Source: Lumbricus rubellus (taxonomy: Eukaryota; Annelida; Clitellata; Crassiclitellata; Lumbricidae). From it: DNA of 64,000 nt. The position numbers were made by a program, and so were the translations under genes. Positions 52,514 through 64,000 of the stretch are shown piece after piece. The first letter of the stretch is position 1; every line of letters starts with the position of its first letter. The DNA lies in assembly GCA_945859605.1 (NCBI GenBank), contig OX243816.1:29013643-29077642 (forward strand). The letters are read 5' to 3'. The notes under the pieces were generated by a model. That model worked only from the letters and a program-made list of their open reading frames with translations. It was not told where the DNA came from and made no database searches.

Positions 52514-55500
52514 TTAATCCTCATCCTCATCCTGCTCACCCTGTTGCTGTACCCTGATCGGTCTCGTGTCGCACGCTCCATCCACGTGCAGACCCTCGAT
52601 ATTAATTCCATCCTTCAGCACGATGATGTTTACTTCATCCGGATGCAGCTCCTCCTTCCTCGGATTCTCCCACTCTCCCTCCTCCACCTCCGCCTCCCTC
52701 TCATCAGCCCCACCAACCCTCGCAGAGCTGATGACGAATCTCTTCACAACAACACCCTCCCTCGCCGAGTCTTCTCCAAAGATGGAGTAGACCAACCGCT
52801 CCATCTCTTCCACTCTCCGCTGGAGTCGTCCCAATCTTTCCGCCCTCTGTCCATCCAAGCGGGCGAGCTCCTGGAGAAACTCCTCCTGGAACTGTCTGAT
52901 CTTCACCAGTCGGGACTTAACGGAATCAGTTCTCGCGGGTCGTCGTCGTCGGGAACCAGCGGAGGCGGTGACGTCACAGGTTGTCTTTGAGGGCGGTGGG
53001 GCACCAGCGTAGTCGGTTCTTTCAGCGGCGGCTGGATCCTCTTCTTCTTCATCCTCTTGAAGACAGAGCAACGTCCGTTCCGTCATCCGGTCAAGAACGG
53101 AGCGAACAGATTGTCGAAAATCGACTATACTACAGTGGAATGAATAAAAGGACATAAATTATTATCACCATCATCGTCATCGTCATCATTATCATCATCA
53201 TTATCATCATCATGGTCGTCATCATCATCGTCATCGTCGTCGTCGTCGTCATCATCGGTATACAAGTATGTTTACGAGTTCAAAAAGTATTACAACTAGA
53301 TTAGTCAAAGAATTCAAAAATATTGTTTGACGACCATTCGCAAATTTTGGCGGGAAAAGAAACTCATGCGAGCAATATACATTGTATTATACAATCTGCA
53401 GACAGAGGCTTAGCAGCATCTACTGTACTTAGAGTTTAAGACGGAAAGCTGTACACAAAATTTATAGTAAGCCTTTGGCCCTTTGTATTATATATATCAT
53501 ATGCCTATAATAGGCAACATGTATGTATATGATTTTACCCATGCTTTGCGCATAGCTTGCGTTAAATATAATCATCACAACGGTGCTCCCAACACTGCAT
53601 GTTATTCTAAAATAATTATCTAAACAAAATATTCAGTGGCTAAACGACATGATATTTTTTTATTCAACAGCAACCAGGAATTTTTGTATTTTCAAGGTGT
53701 TCTGTTAAAATCAGTGTAGGCCTATACTTTAAAAGTAAGAATGTAATTATTATCGACATTATCAGATGACTCATTCTTAATAATGCATGCATGCACTGAG
53801 CGAACTGCCCAGCCGATGGTTCAATTTTGATAAAATCTCTTAAATTGCGTTTGCAAATAGGAAGCTACGGTCATCTAAATAATTAGGCTCATGTAGCACT
53901 TTTAAATTACCCAAAGATGCAGCCGACATAATTATGCAATTCTTATAATACTCCGCATTAATCGTCAGTGTCTGTCTGTCTATATTTGTGATTGTGATAT
54001 AATTTACGTCCACGAATTCAAGTCCATATAGGCCTATACTTACACACGTCCATGTGAGAGAGGAATGCCTGAGAATGAATGAATGAATGAATGAACGTGC
54101 CATGTATTATTGCATAGTCTTATAATGTGTAATATTATGTATGCATGCATATAATGTGTAACAGTGTAAGCTAATAAACGCTTGCCATTATACATATCTA
54201 TGAATTGCATGATTTGAATGAATGCATGAAAATTGGAATGGAATACATGCTACATAAACATAGGTCTGCAACTCTGCGTACATGGTGGCCTTAGTATAGA
54301 CTACGTGCAGGAAATGGGGTAAAAGTGCATTCATGTCTGTTTTGGTTAGAAACTATAGTTAGAGTTAGAGGTGGATTTTACCCATTGACTGAGCGATGGT
54401 TTCTGTTCGTCGTGATGAACGGAGTGGCAGATGATGATGAAGGACCATCGTAGGTCCTCACTCCATCCCGATGGTCCGCTGTGCCAGACCATAGCAGTCG
54501 AGGTCTCTGTGTGGTGGTTCGACCAGACATCGTCGTCTCCACCTCACCACATTCAACGCATTTACCATCCTCCTCCGTAGCCGCCATCTTCACTGCAGGC
54601 ATTTCGTAGCTGATGCGGTTGTTGCAGCAGCTGACGTGATGATTAGACTGATGATGACACATCATCGTCGTCGTCGTCGTCGGTGCCTTCTTCCTCGTCC
54701 CGTCATCCAAGGATGCTGAGGCTGGCAGCAGTAGTGTTGGTGGCGATGGTGATGATGATGATGGTGGAGGTTGTTTTGTTAAATCTGCATTCTGCTGGCG
54801 AAGGTGATGGAGGAGGAGGAGATGCGTTTCATTCTCAGCAGCAGCAGCAGCAGCATCAGTCTCATCCCCATCCTCCGAAGAGACCCTTCTGTTAACCTCA
54901 TCAAATCCTATCTTATTTCCGCTCCATGCTCCATCCCCACCCTCCTCTCCTCCTCTCCTTCCTCCTCCACCGTTCGTCCGGCGTCTGCCAATCCCTTCCG
55001 CCACCGTCGCCGCCGCCGGCGTTCTTCGTCGATAGGTCAGTAAATCGATTCCCTGGTCGTCGCCGCCGCCACCGATGCTTTTAGGCAGCGTCGTCGTCGT
55101 CGTCGTTGTCCCGTTCGCAGCTACATCAGCGGATGGGAGGGAGGAGGGAGCGGCGATTATGTGCTGGTCACTGGTGCGAATCTCAGATGGCAAGCGTCCA
55201 TTCCAACCCCTACCACCACCACCACCACCACCACCACCACCACCACCAACACCACCACCATCATCGTCATCATCATCATCATCATCAACGTCATCTCCTC
55301 GACTGACGACATCAGCAGCTGAAGATGGAAGTAGAAGTGAGCAGGAGGAGGAGGAGGAGGGGGCATGGTGGTCTCTCCCCCGTGAAGGACGATTAGCGTA
55401 CGGTTGAGGATGTGGACCTCGATCGCATCCACCACCGCCACCACTTGGATCAAGGCACACAGTCGTCGTCATCATCCGTCCATCGCCAAAGCCGACAGGG

Positions 55501-58500
55501 ACCCCACGGCGATCGAGTCCAGCGGGGACTGACCGGCCGTGCATGCTGGACGTGTCTGGGGTCCGAACGCCACCCGTGCGTCTCGGAACGCTCCACGACA
55601 AGTAACCGCTCGAATCGCCATAATCCTGTGAGTCGATGAAAGCCTCTGGTCCCCACTGTGGTCCCCACTCTGGTCCTTGCGGCCTGGTGCACGGGACGAG
55701 GCCGCCGCCGCCGTTTAAGTCATCGCCGGCGACTTTCGTCTGAGCACCGTCGACCGAGTGGCAGTTGAAGGAGGAGGGCTTTGATCCGTTTCGCTGAGTG
55801 GGGCACGAGGCGAAAGCGGCGGCGACGGTGTCCATTGGGACTCCTCTCTGCACCGGGTAATCGTCGTTTGTTGCTGCGCTGGAAAGACTCGGAATTCCCT
55901 GGAAGCCTTCCGTTCTTTCGCTTTCGCTTCCACTTTGGTTTCGCTGCCCTGCGATCTGTGCAGCTTTGCTTGTTTGCCATCTGTCCACTTCAGAGGGATC
56001 GGCTGCGCTTAGCTTCGTTGCTCGAGGGACGAACGATTGGAGGAGGAGGGGTGGGGTCGGGTGAGGATGAGGATGAGGAGCAAAATCCCGTTCGTTTCCC
56101 GATGGAAATTCTCGCAGATTAAGGAGACTTCCATCGTCTATTCTTCGATCGAATGTCGTCCTCCGATCCACGTTGTTCCTCTTCTCTTCCTTCGAAAGGT
56201 TGAGTAACTCTGACGCTAATAAATCCATGCCATTAGTGGGATTGTTTGTTGCAACGTTCAAGTGTCTGTTGTGGTGGAAGGTTACGCTGCTGTTTAATCG
56301 AGATGAAGGATTCTCCCGCCATGCAGCAGCACAGCAACAGTCGTTGTTTCGTACACAGCACTGCTTCCGCTGTTCCATCGTCGGCTCTTCCAACAGATGT
56401 CCCTCCTTTGACTCCCTTCGATGTTCTAACAAATCATGTCTGTAGTTGTCAGTTGTAGCAGACGAGTTTAGCTGACCTTCGACACAATGACCTGTTGGCG
56501 TGTTCGTGACAGTGCCAGCAGTCGTGGGTAACAACTTCTTATTGGTGTTGCCACGAATGCATTCGACACCTGCCGTCAGACTAAGGAACTGTTTCCGTGT
56601 CGTGTCCGCTCCCACCCCTCCTCCTCCTCCTCCTCCTCCTAATTTCCCGCCACCTGGTGACGTCGACGGATGACGTTGATGAGGTTTCGTCGTCGTCGTC
56701 GTCGTCGTCTGCTTCTCCTGTGACGTCATCCGACGACTACGACCGGTCATCATCATCCGATCTCTGTACATCTCGAGGCTGGTCATCAGAGCGCTGACCG
56801 GATCAACGGAATCGAGCGTCTGACTGAGCAATCGATCCAGATGTCGTTCGAAGACGTCCAGCGATGACTCGAGATTCCTTCGATCTGATTCAGTCATCGA
56901 TGACGAATCATCGCTCCTCCTCTTCATCCTCGGATCTTTCTCGTCGAAACTGCTTCCTTCGTCCGCATCATCATCGTCGTCATCATCGTCGTCATCGTTG
57001 TCTGTCGGTCTGTGTCCTTCCTCAAGAACTTCTTCGAGGGTCTCCTCAAAGCTGAATGTCGTCGCCGTCGTCAATTCACTCGGACCTCCTCCTCCGATGC
57101 TTCCGACGGCGCGTGTGGGGCTGCGACTGCTGCAAGCGCCTCCTCCGCTGGAGTCATCGCCGCCACAGTCGTCGCTGCCTGGAGACAGAGGAACCCCGGC
57201 GGCGGTGGCATGGGAGTCCATCAGCGACAGCTTCCAGTTGAGCACATCCTCTGGACTGAAGACCTCCTCCGCCGCTGGTCCAATGCTAACGACGCGGCGG
57301 GGCAGCGACCCTACGAAGCCCCCTGAAACGGACGAGTAGGACGGGGCAGCCATGGCGGAACTTGATGGGGGACTCCCTTCGACGAATGCCCGGTGGACGT
57401 CGGAGCTCGGAAAGCGACGAAGGTCTGAGAGTGGGAAGGAATGAGGAGCGCAACCACCACCGTGGCTTGAGGTCGTTTCCTTCTGGGAAGAAGAAGGAGG
57501 AGGATGTGGCTGGCGGTTGAGCGTGGAAGACGGGCTGCCCTTGCGGCGACTGGGTAGGAGGACATTTCCGAGGAACCGGTCCAGTTGTTCGCTGCGTATG
57601 GACGATGACGAAGCGGCGGCGGGCGGAGGTGGAGGATGGGGAGGAAGAACGGAGTCGAGTCGCTTGGGTGGTGTTCCACTTTCGTCTGACCTTCGCGTGG
57701 AAGATGAAGGTCGGCGTCCAAGTGAACCGTCGGGAGATTGAAGGATTCGTCCGCCACTGCTTGATTCCGGTGAAGGATGTCCCCGTCGTTCCACCTGATG
57801 GTTCCTCCCAGTCATCGTCAGCTGCTGTTGAAGGTCAGGGGCATCGCGGCCAAAGATGCTGAACCCAATCTTGCGATCACCGGGGGTCGCCTGTAGATGA
57901 CCGTGCGTGACGCAGCTGTCGAATGAGCTGGACCCCCGTCGGTCATCCTCCATCATCGTCGTCGCCGCAGTGGGACCCACTCCCCGACGTCGTCGACTCA
58001 CACCGGGGCTCATCACTGCTGCCCCCTCCGTGCTGTCCCCTCTGGACCCCCTCCCTCGAAAGCTGGATGTCTTCTTCAGTGACGATGAGGCAGAACCAGA
58101 GCCAGAGTGATGCGGTGAGTCGCAGTCGCTGACCGTCCTCGTCTTCGGACCCCGACAGAGGTCAGTGTTCGGAATCCAGACACTGATGCCGTCCCATCTC
58201 GGAGGAGGAGGGGCAGCGGAGGCGGAGGCGGGGGATGCGGCCGACGATGACGACGACGCTGCGGCCTTGTGCAGCTGGAACGGAGGAGGGGTCTTGTGCC
58301 GGATGACTCGGCGCGGACTCGGAGAGGCGGATGTCCGATTGCAGAACGTCCGGTCAAGACTCTTGCTCCTGTTGTTGTTGTTCGTCTGGCCATCGTCATC
58401 CACCACCACCACTCCTGTAGCGGAGGAGTCTGGGATTCTACCGTTCCACGTCGGGGTCTGTTCGTCTAGCTGATCCGGATGAGGTTGAGGGTTCTTGCTG

Positions 58501-58691
58501 ATCCAGACGGGCTGGTGATGAAGTTGAGCATCGACGACGGCATCGTCCACCACGCACCTTCTTCCGCCACCACCTCCTCCTCCTCGGGCTACCTCACCAT
58601 CCGGGTACTGCAGCTCCAGTGGCGCTCCGCAGTCGGCACAGTTTCCACTGTGCGGAGAGCCTCCGCTGCCGGAGCAAGTCTCGCTATCCAT
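52514..58691 (-). CDS. unrecognised large low-complexity protein, two coding exons (~1641 aa)
   Basis: Exon A is 58691-54382 (1436 codons plus 2 nt) and exon B is 53129-52514. The donor CAATGG/gtaaaa and acceptor cactgtag/T are canonical with matching phase. The TAG just before ATG 58691 is in frame, supporting this start. Visible parts: CADCG (C18, C21); conserved-looking islands WDGISVWIPN (~165), KIGFSIFGRDAPDL (~274), EEVFSPEDVLNWKLSL (~475) and a helix 601-650 (NLESSLDVFERHLDRLLSQ). There is a second CxxC pair, C1378/C1381 (KCVECGE). A coiled coil at ~1507-1554 is followed by an acidic C-terminus. Long runs of D, G, S and P come from trinucleotide repeats. There is no signal peptide or membrane segment. 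Family not recognised. It may be a scaffold or regulatory protein, but that is speculation. Confidence 0.75.
53160..53262. repeat. (ATC/GTC)n microsatellite in the intron of the 52514-58691 gene
   Basis: ATCATC/GTCGTC runs just upstream of exon B. The rest of this intron (to 54381) shows nothing recognisable. Confidence 0.9.
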
Positions 58692-59560
58692 CTAGCGGCA
58701 ACAACGGATGGAAACGAGATGCACAGTTGCTGCTGCTGATGTCGTTTCTGTGTCCGCCGCCGAAAGGGCGAAGGAGAAGGAGATGGAAGAGAGGAAGGAG
58801 GAGGAGGAGGAGGAGGAGGTGTTGCGGGCGGATGTAATATTCGTCCACAGGCATCCACAATGGTAACTGTCGAATTGGACGGCGCCTGTACTTCCACTTC
58901 TCACACATCTATCCATATAATCACAGATTTTTATTGCAAATTCTGAGGCAGCGATGTCGGCGGCAGCGATGTCGGCGATGTCGGCGTCGGCGGCACCCAA
59001 TAGAAACGCCAGGTTCCTACAACATGGAAAGCCAAGAAGACACGGAGGAGAGTATAATTAGTCATCGGTTATTGCACGCTTTGCAATAAACTATGCAAGT
59101 ATCCTGGGAAAATTAATTGCCAATAACGGCTTCAGTTGATTAGTTTCTACTCCGTGTTTCTACGTATATATCCTTTGAATAGATCATCATGGTTCCCTGT
59201 TATAAGCAACAGCAAATTGTAAGTTGTGGTCAGCCCCTACAGCAGCTGTTGGAAGGGAATGTTTTATGCGAACAATATGCTCTGATTAAACATAATACTT
59301 AGATAATAAATCAGGCATTAAATCATAATATATTGTGATAAGCAATATCTAGTAACCTCCATAGCTTCGTAACATCGTCGTCATCGCTGGTGACGTCATG
59401 CATACAGAAGTTTTCTGTATTTTCTTGGTAAATCCATGTGACATTATATGTTATTCCTTTAATTCTAGCATCATTACCATTATCAGTTTCTCTCAACGTT
59501 CTCATTTGCTGCTTAAATCGTCACCACCATCATGTTGTTCCGATCATAATCAGCATCTTA
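58692..59560. other. upstream region of the large low-complexity gene
   Basis: It contains GAGGAG and GATGTCGGCGGCA repeats (58770-58995), probably 5' UTR or promoter of the minus-strand gene, then ordinary AT-rich DNA. Confidence 0.4.
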
Positions 59561-59572
59561 GTCATCACCATT

Positions 59573-59611
59573 ATATCATCATCACCACCATCACCACCAC
59601 CACTACCACCC

Positions 59612-59643
<32 letters not shown>

Positions 59644-59702
59644 GTCGTCGTCATCGTCGTCATCGTCGTCATCATCATCATCATTGTAATCATCATTGTA
59701 AT
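59573..59702. repeat. (ATC)n microsatellite
   Basis: ATC/ACC/GTC trinucleotide repeats. Confidence 0.93.
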
Positions 59703-59949
59703 CATGTACGATTATCACAATTGCCGCTATGCTGGTTGTTATCTAAAGATGTGCATTCGTATACGCAAAGACATCATGGATTATAAAATTATGTCTTCGT
59801 CTGTCTCTGCTTATCACAAGCAATCATTTAAAACAAGAACCTTTTGTCGTTTATGAACCGAATACCAATAATTACATTGGAACAACAGCACAGCTTCCAC
59901 TTCTGAAATATTATATGAATGCATTCATACATATATACTTAACGCTTTT

Positions 59950-60220
59950 GAGACTGTTGTCAGAAATAGGTATCACATGATTCAATTTAATTATCAATTC
60001 ATTGCGTTGTATATATATAATCATCTTCGCAGATATAACTGGACTATAAAGTAGCCTAGGAGCAGATTAAATTATATATAGATGTGGAATTTGTGGATGT
60101 AAAATATTATTATTGTAGATGTAAGTGTATAACCGCATTTACAAATGGGAATCTCTGCAACGCAATGAATTGATAATTAAATTGAATCATGTGATACCTA
60201 TTTCTGACAACTGTAGTCTC
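59950..60220. repeat. inverted repeat with 60-bp arms, 148-bp spacer
   Basis: The left arm 59950-60009 and the right arm 60158-60220 are reverse complements, differing only by a 3-bp indel near the outer end. The arms contain TGTCAGAAATAGGTATCACA. The spacer is AT-rich. It may be a foldback/MITE-type element. No target duplication was seen. Confidence 0.9.
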
Positions 60221-60561
60221 AACAGTGTTCAGTTAAGCGTGAAGCCATTGTGAATGTGATGGCGGCTACCGCAGCTGCTGCTGCTGTATCCAATGTTTTA
60301 GTATTGCTGGAACCTTCCGATCCACCGCCGGCTTCCCATTTCACTTCGAGAGAAACGTGACCAGCACAGCAAAGCGTTCTTCCAGCTTCCTATAATATTA
60401 TATGGACGATGCTCGTCTGCTATTATTGTATACCGATGATTCGTGATACACTCGTCGGCTTGCGTGCATGCGTGCGTGGTGCTGGTTCACCAAGTGGTCA
60501 ACTCCAGTATATAGAGGCACAACTGCGAAGCACCGAAGTGACCACTGGTCAGTAAAGAGCG

Positions 60562-60615
60562 GTATCGGTACTGGTACTGATATCGGTACTGGTACTGGTA
60601 CTGGTACTGGTACTG
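60562..60615. repeat. (GGTACT)n repeat
   Basis: About eight GGTACT hexamers with GATATC interruptions. Confidence 0.92.
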
Positions 60616-61810
60616 AAGATTCAGTTTCTGCTGTGTTACCGCAATAATGCTAAGTGAATCCTGGATCAGTTCGGTCAAATGGGTTCAATAGGTCAGATCA
60701 ATACGAAAGAAAAGGAAATTATTTTTATGTCTGAGTACGAAATGACCCCGAAATGGAAGACGCTCGGGTTGAATTATTGCACGTTGGTTGCCATAAAGAA
60801 CTATATAGAGCCGCCGTCCAATCATTCAGCTTTGATTGATCATTTGTGTAATAAGACAATTAACACACATCGAATCTACGTGTAATCTAATTAATAATTA
60901 TTTTGCTAACGTAAAGAGTAAACTCAGTAGACTAGTAGAGCATCGATTGGTAGCTCAGAGTCAGAGTCACAATACTTTACAGAGGTCAAATTGGAATGCA
61001 ATCAGTAAAAAACAGAATTCAAGCTATCTGCTGAAATAATATATCAATTTCATTATGCTACTGACGGCATTGAAACGAAAATAGTTGAGATGAGAGAGGA
61101 GTTTGATATTCAGATATCAAAGGCAGAATTGACATAACGAACATAATTCTGCCCTGAATTGAAAAGGATTGCATTAGACTACATTTTTTCCTGGACATAA
61201 TTAGTTCCCGGGACATATTCCTTTGGACATATTCCTTCAGACAGTAACCTCTGGACGTCTCCCCCAAATAGAACATATCCACTCTGTTCCAAAATATACT
61301 CAAATTATCAGTGTCTCTGTAATCGAGAACAAGTTGGGAAATATTTTTCTCAATTAATAGTGTATCTAGACAAAAATCTATTTTTAAATAAGCGAAGGGC
61401 AAACGTGTATTTTAGCAGCGTAAATTATTCGCCATTGCATGGTTTCCGAGTTGATGGAAAACAAGTCAGATTGACAAAAGAATCCTTGCTAAATAGGTAC
61501 AGAAGCCAGATTGAAGAAAACAAGTTGTACTTAAATAGAAGTGGGATTTATGAAACCAAAATCGCCGACATTGAAGTTGGATTGATTAACAATAATCTGT
61601 AAATAGGCTACATAGACGTTGTTTTGATGAAAAACAGGCTAATTGCTGTATAAATAGAAGTGGATTGATGAAAGGAATTCTTGCCAAACTGGAAGTTGGA
61701 TTAATGAAAATAGTAGACCTAATGCTACAGCTAGCGAACAATTTAGGACGCTAAAATACACGTTTACCAAAAGAAAGTCTATAAAACGTTCTACAATCTC
61801 TCGTCAGCCC
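60616..61810. other. intergenic DNA, no gene accepted
   Basis: A plus frame at 61360-61602 has repeated ENKLYLNRSGIYETK-like phrases that echo the following non-coding DNA (61625-61700). It looks like a diverged tandem repeat rather than a gene. Confidence 0.4.
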
Positions 61811-61811
61811 T

Positions 61812-62330
61812 GTATGTAAGTAAGTGTGTGTATGTAAGTAAGTGTGTGTATGCAAGGCCGTATCCAGGGGGGTGTTTTGGGTGTTTGAACACCCCCCAAA
61901 ATGGAAAATGCAGAAAAAAATCTATTGCATTTTTTAGTTCGTCATGCAAAAAATCATGAAAAAGTGATGAAAACACCCCCCGAAATGAAGTAAAAGAAAT
62001 TTGACGGCGAAAATATTTAAAAGATTTCAAGCGGATGACTAAAAAAAAGGTCATCAGAAATTTTGGCGGCGAAAATGGAAAATATTTCACAGATTTCGAC
62101 CAGATGACTAAAAAAAAGGTCATCAGAAATTTTGGCGGCGAAAATGGATTTTTTTTTATTTGGCCGCCACTGAAAACACCCCCCGAAATAAAATCCTGGC
62201 TACGGCCTTGTGTGTATGTAAGTAAGTGTGTGTATGTAAGTAAGTGTGTGTATGTAAGTAAGTAAGTGTGTGTAATACTGTGTATGTGTGTGTGCGTGCG
62301 TGCGTGTGTGTGTGTGTGTGTGTGTGTGCA
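61812..62330. repeat. (GTGTGTATGTAAGTAA)n minisatellite and (TG)n, split by a MITE
   Basis: The repeat runs 61812-61852 and resumes 62211-62275, then (TG)n with TGCG variants to 62330. The MITE at 61853-62210 interrupts it. Confidence 0.9.
61853..62210. mobile_element. hAT-like MITE with CAAGGCCGTAGCCAGG ends
   Basis: The left end is CAAGGCCGTATCCAGG and the right end, reverse complemented, is CAAGGCCGTAGCCAGG. TGTGTATG flanks both sides, consistent with an 8-bp target duplication although the target is itself repetitive. Inside, ATGACTAAAAAAAAGGTCAT is present twice in tandem, and CACCCCCCGAAAT runs lie near both ends. It has no coding capacity. Confidence 0.8.
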
Positions 62331-62530
62331 GACTATGTGATTTTCACGCATGCGTAGAAGACGGTAGCAGTTTAATATGTTGATTTGTTGCAATGCATGC
62401 ATGCCATACATGTATTACATACAGTTCGTCTAAACAATGCTTGCAGCTGGACAAAACGACGGAGAAATTGGACATTTTCCTGCAGACAGGAAATAAATAG
62501 ACTGTGATGAATGCGAATCGAATTGGTTTA

Positions 62531-62667
62531 AGCGAGATTACATTTCTATCGAGATTACATTTCTGTCGAGATTACATTTCCATGGAGATTACATTTCTGT
62601 CGAGATTACATTTCTATCGAGATTACATTTCCATGGAGATTACATTTCTATCGAGATTACATTTCTA
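62531..62667. repeat. 18-bp minisatellite (GAGATTACATTTCTATCx)n
   Basis: About eight units containing GAGATTACATTTC, with alternating variant fillers (TATC, TGTC, CATG), suggesting a two- or three-unit higher-order period. Confidence 0.92.
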
Positions 62668-62763
62668 TGGACACATTTCGTAAAGGTTCTCTTGTCGACG
62701 TCGGAAATTGCTGCCTTGCTCAGCAAACGTTGACACGAAGGTCGGTCATTCAACGACGACCCA

Positions 62764-62832
62764 CCCTACCCCATCCTACCCCATCCTACCCCATCCTACC
62801 CCATCCTACCCCATCCCACCCCAACGTACCCC
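62764..62832. repeat. 10-bp minisatellite (CCCCATCCTA)n
   Basis: Six to seven near-perfect units of CCCCATCCTA. Confidence 0.93.
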
Positions 62833-63511
62833 ATGCAGTAGATTTAATTTAGACATCTATTCACTCGTTTTCGGTGGTCAATGACTCAATCGTCGGGATT
62901 ATAAGGACGACAACCTAAGCACCACCGACAACTCCTTTATGGATACGTAAACGAAATGTCGACACAGATTAAGGGTTGGTCGAGAGGAATAATTTCTGAG
63001 ATAGAATCGTATCGCTTAACCGCGTCTAATCACAAGGTTTACTTCACGAAATCACAAAGAATTATACTAATCAGTCTAATCTCAAATAAAATTAACATGA
63101 AATAAATAAGAGCTTAGACCTGCTAACGTTAAAGTTCTTTAAGGACACGAGTTTCAAATATTGGTCTGTGTTTGCGGGAACAAAGAGTGAAGTAGGCATA
63201 CGCATTATATATAGTTCATGCATTCTCAAAGGAAGCCGTGGCTCGCTGGCGAAGTTGAGAGGATTCATATAATTAAGAAGACCGTGTTCTGACGTTGTAA
63301 AGTTTCTACGACCTCCGTAGCCATAAGATACATGTAGATATGTATTAAGAAAAATGATATCCTCACTCATATATCATAAATATATCCTATAGCGTATGCA
63401 TGAGTTTGGTAGATTGATCTATAAGAAAATTAGGTTATAAGCCTATCCTAACTTCATACATCACAAACTGGACTATAAATGGTATTGAAAGATTGGTACA
63501 TAGATCGACTT
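62833..63511. other. intergenic DNA, no gene seen
   Basis: No coding or repeat structure was recognised. Confidence 0.4.
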
Positions 63512-63701
63512 TACTCAGAGGCGCTCACGACTACAGCGCGGACACTGAATCGGAGTTTCGCGCCAAAGTGCCTGAGCAATTGCGAGTGAAGGACTTGCCC
63601 AAGGTCCCTATACGAGGCGAATTAAGATGGATTCGAACCTGCAACCTTCCGGCTGCATGGCAACGAACATATCCACTAGAACCACTACACCAGAGCGCCC
63701 C
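63512..63701 (-). mobile_element. tRNA-derived SINE, copy 5 (tail truncated)
   Basis: Minus-strand copy. Its head from 63701 is GGGGCGCTCTGGTGTAGTGG, it has B box GGTTCGAATCC, and its body is TTGGGCAAGTCCTTCACTCG. It retains GAGCGCCTCTGAGTA but lacks the GGCGCTATAAC end, so the 3' tail is truncated. Confidence 0.83.
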
Positions 63702-64000
63702 ACGTTAACCCCCGGATATTTAAGCTTAGCCCTACATGAATAATTGAAAGTCTGAAATCATTAGACATCTTAAAAGCGTTCGTTTCACTTTAGCGGTAAG
63801 AAGTCAAGTATTCTGTATACATGTACATGTACATAGATCTACATGTATAATATATACGAATGGCACAAGTCTAGATTTTTAAAACTAATTTGAAGCGGAC
63901 ATTAATTGTGCTGGTGAGTAGGTTTATATCTCACCATGATTCGTACCAACTAAACTCTCTGTTTGACTATAATTCACTCCCTCTGCAGGTCATTCAGTCG
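63702..64000. other. right edge, no gene seen
   Basis: AT-rich DNA with TACATGTACATGTACAT near 63820. Nothing coding was recognised before the window ends. Confidence 0.4.

Noticed and set aside
51523..52611. Long Ser/Leu/Val frames on the minus strand (up to 362 codons)
   Set aside because: They are translations of a hexanucleotide satellite; a six-base unit without stops keeps all frames open.
54683..58908. Many 60-150-codon frames on both strands
   Set aside because: Shadows of the large GC- and repeat-rich exon 54382-58691 in other frames.
61360..61602. 80-codon plus frame
   Set aside because: Its phrases recur in following non-coding DNA, indicating a diverged repeat; no splice or start evidence.
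62531..62667. CRISPR-like array
   Set aside because: The 18-bp units are contiguous with no unique spacers, in a eukaryotic genome; it is a minisatellite.

Overview
This is a stretch of animal nuclear genome. Genes are split by many GT-AG introns, most of the sequence is intergenic or intronic, and transposable elements and simple repeats are dense. Two recognisable metazoan genes, a tRNA-headed SINE family, CR1/Jockey-like LINE tails, hAT-like MITEs, a long Ty3/gypsy element and a recurring TAGGCCTA palindrome suggest a marine invertebrate. An echinoderm is a reasonable guess, but that is inference; nothing here fixes the species.

Left part (1-13.5 kb). The minus strand carries the N-terminal 413 codons of an FHAD1-like FHA/coiled-coil gene in seven exons (ATG at 8874, last visible exon 711-803, continuing off the left edge). 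Its introns hold SINEs, a LINE remnant, a hairpin and a MITE. The 4.7 kb to the next gene hold tandem duplications and hAT-like MITEs.

Centre-left (13.5-31 kb). The plus strand carries a complete FES/FER non-receptor tyrosine kinase gene: 16 coding exons, 13562-25177, about 938 aa, F-BAR + SH2 + kinase. It is divergent from FHAD1. All junctions keep phase, but one donor (after 24322) is not GT in the frame the protein needs. Downstream are LINE and MITE remnants and microsatellites.

Centre (31.3-44.65 kb). One very young Ty3/gypsy-type LTR retrotransposon of 13.36 kb lies on the minus strand. It has 2.26-2.28 kb LTRs that look identical apart from one 18-bp indel, a 4-bp target duplication (TTAG), a tRNA-Leu(UAA)-type primer site and an intact 1863-aa gag-pol ORF. 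A ~276-codon ORF starts inside the LTR and reads through the primer site. The LTR also contains an antisense tRNA-like block. About 3.1 kb between pol and the 3' LTR is non-coding. The tandemly duplicated target region preserves an empty site next to the insertion.

Right part (44.65-64 kb). This begins with purine-rich and tetranucleotide satellites. A candidate 81-aa secreted His-rich protein (48222) follows. A two-exon minus-strand gene (52514-58691) would encode an unrecognised ~1641-aa protein full of homopolymeric runs, with CxxC pairs and a C-terminal coiled coil. The rest is minisatellites, a 60-bp-arm inverted repeat, an hAT-like MITE and a SINE.
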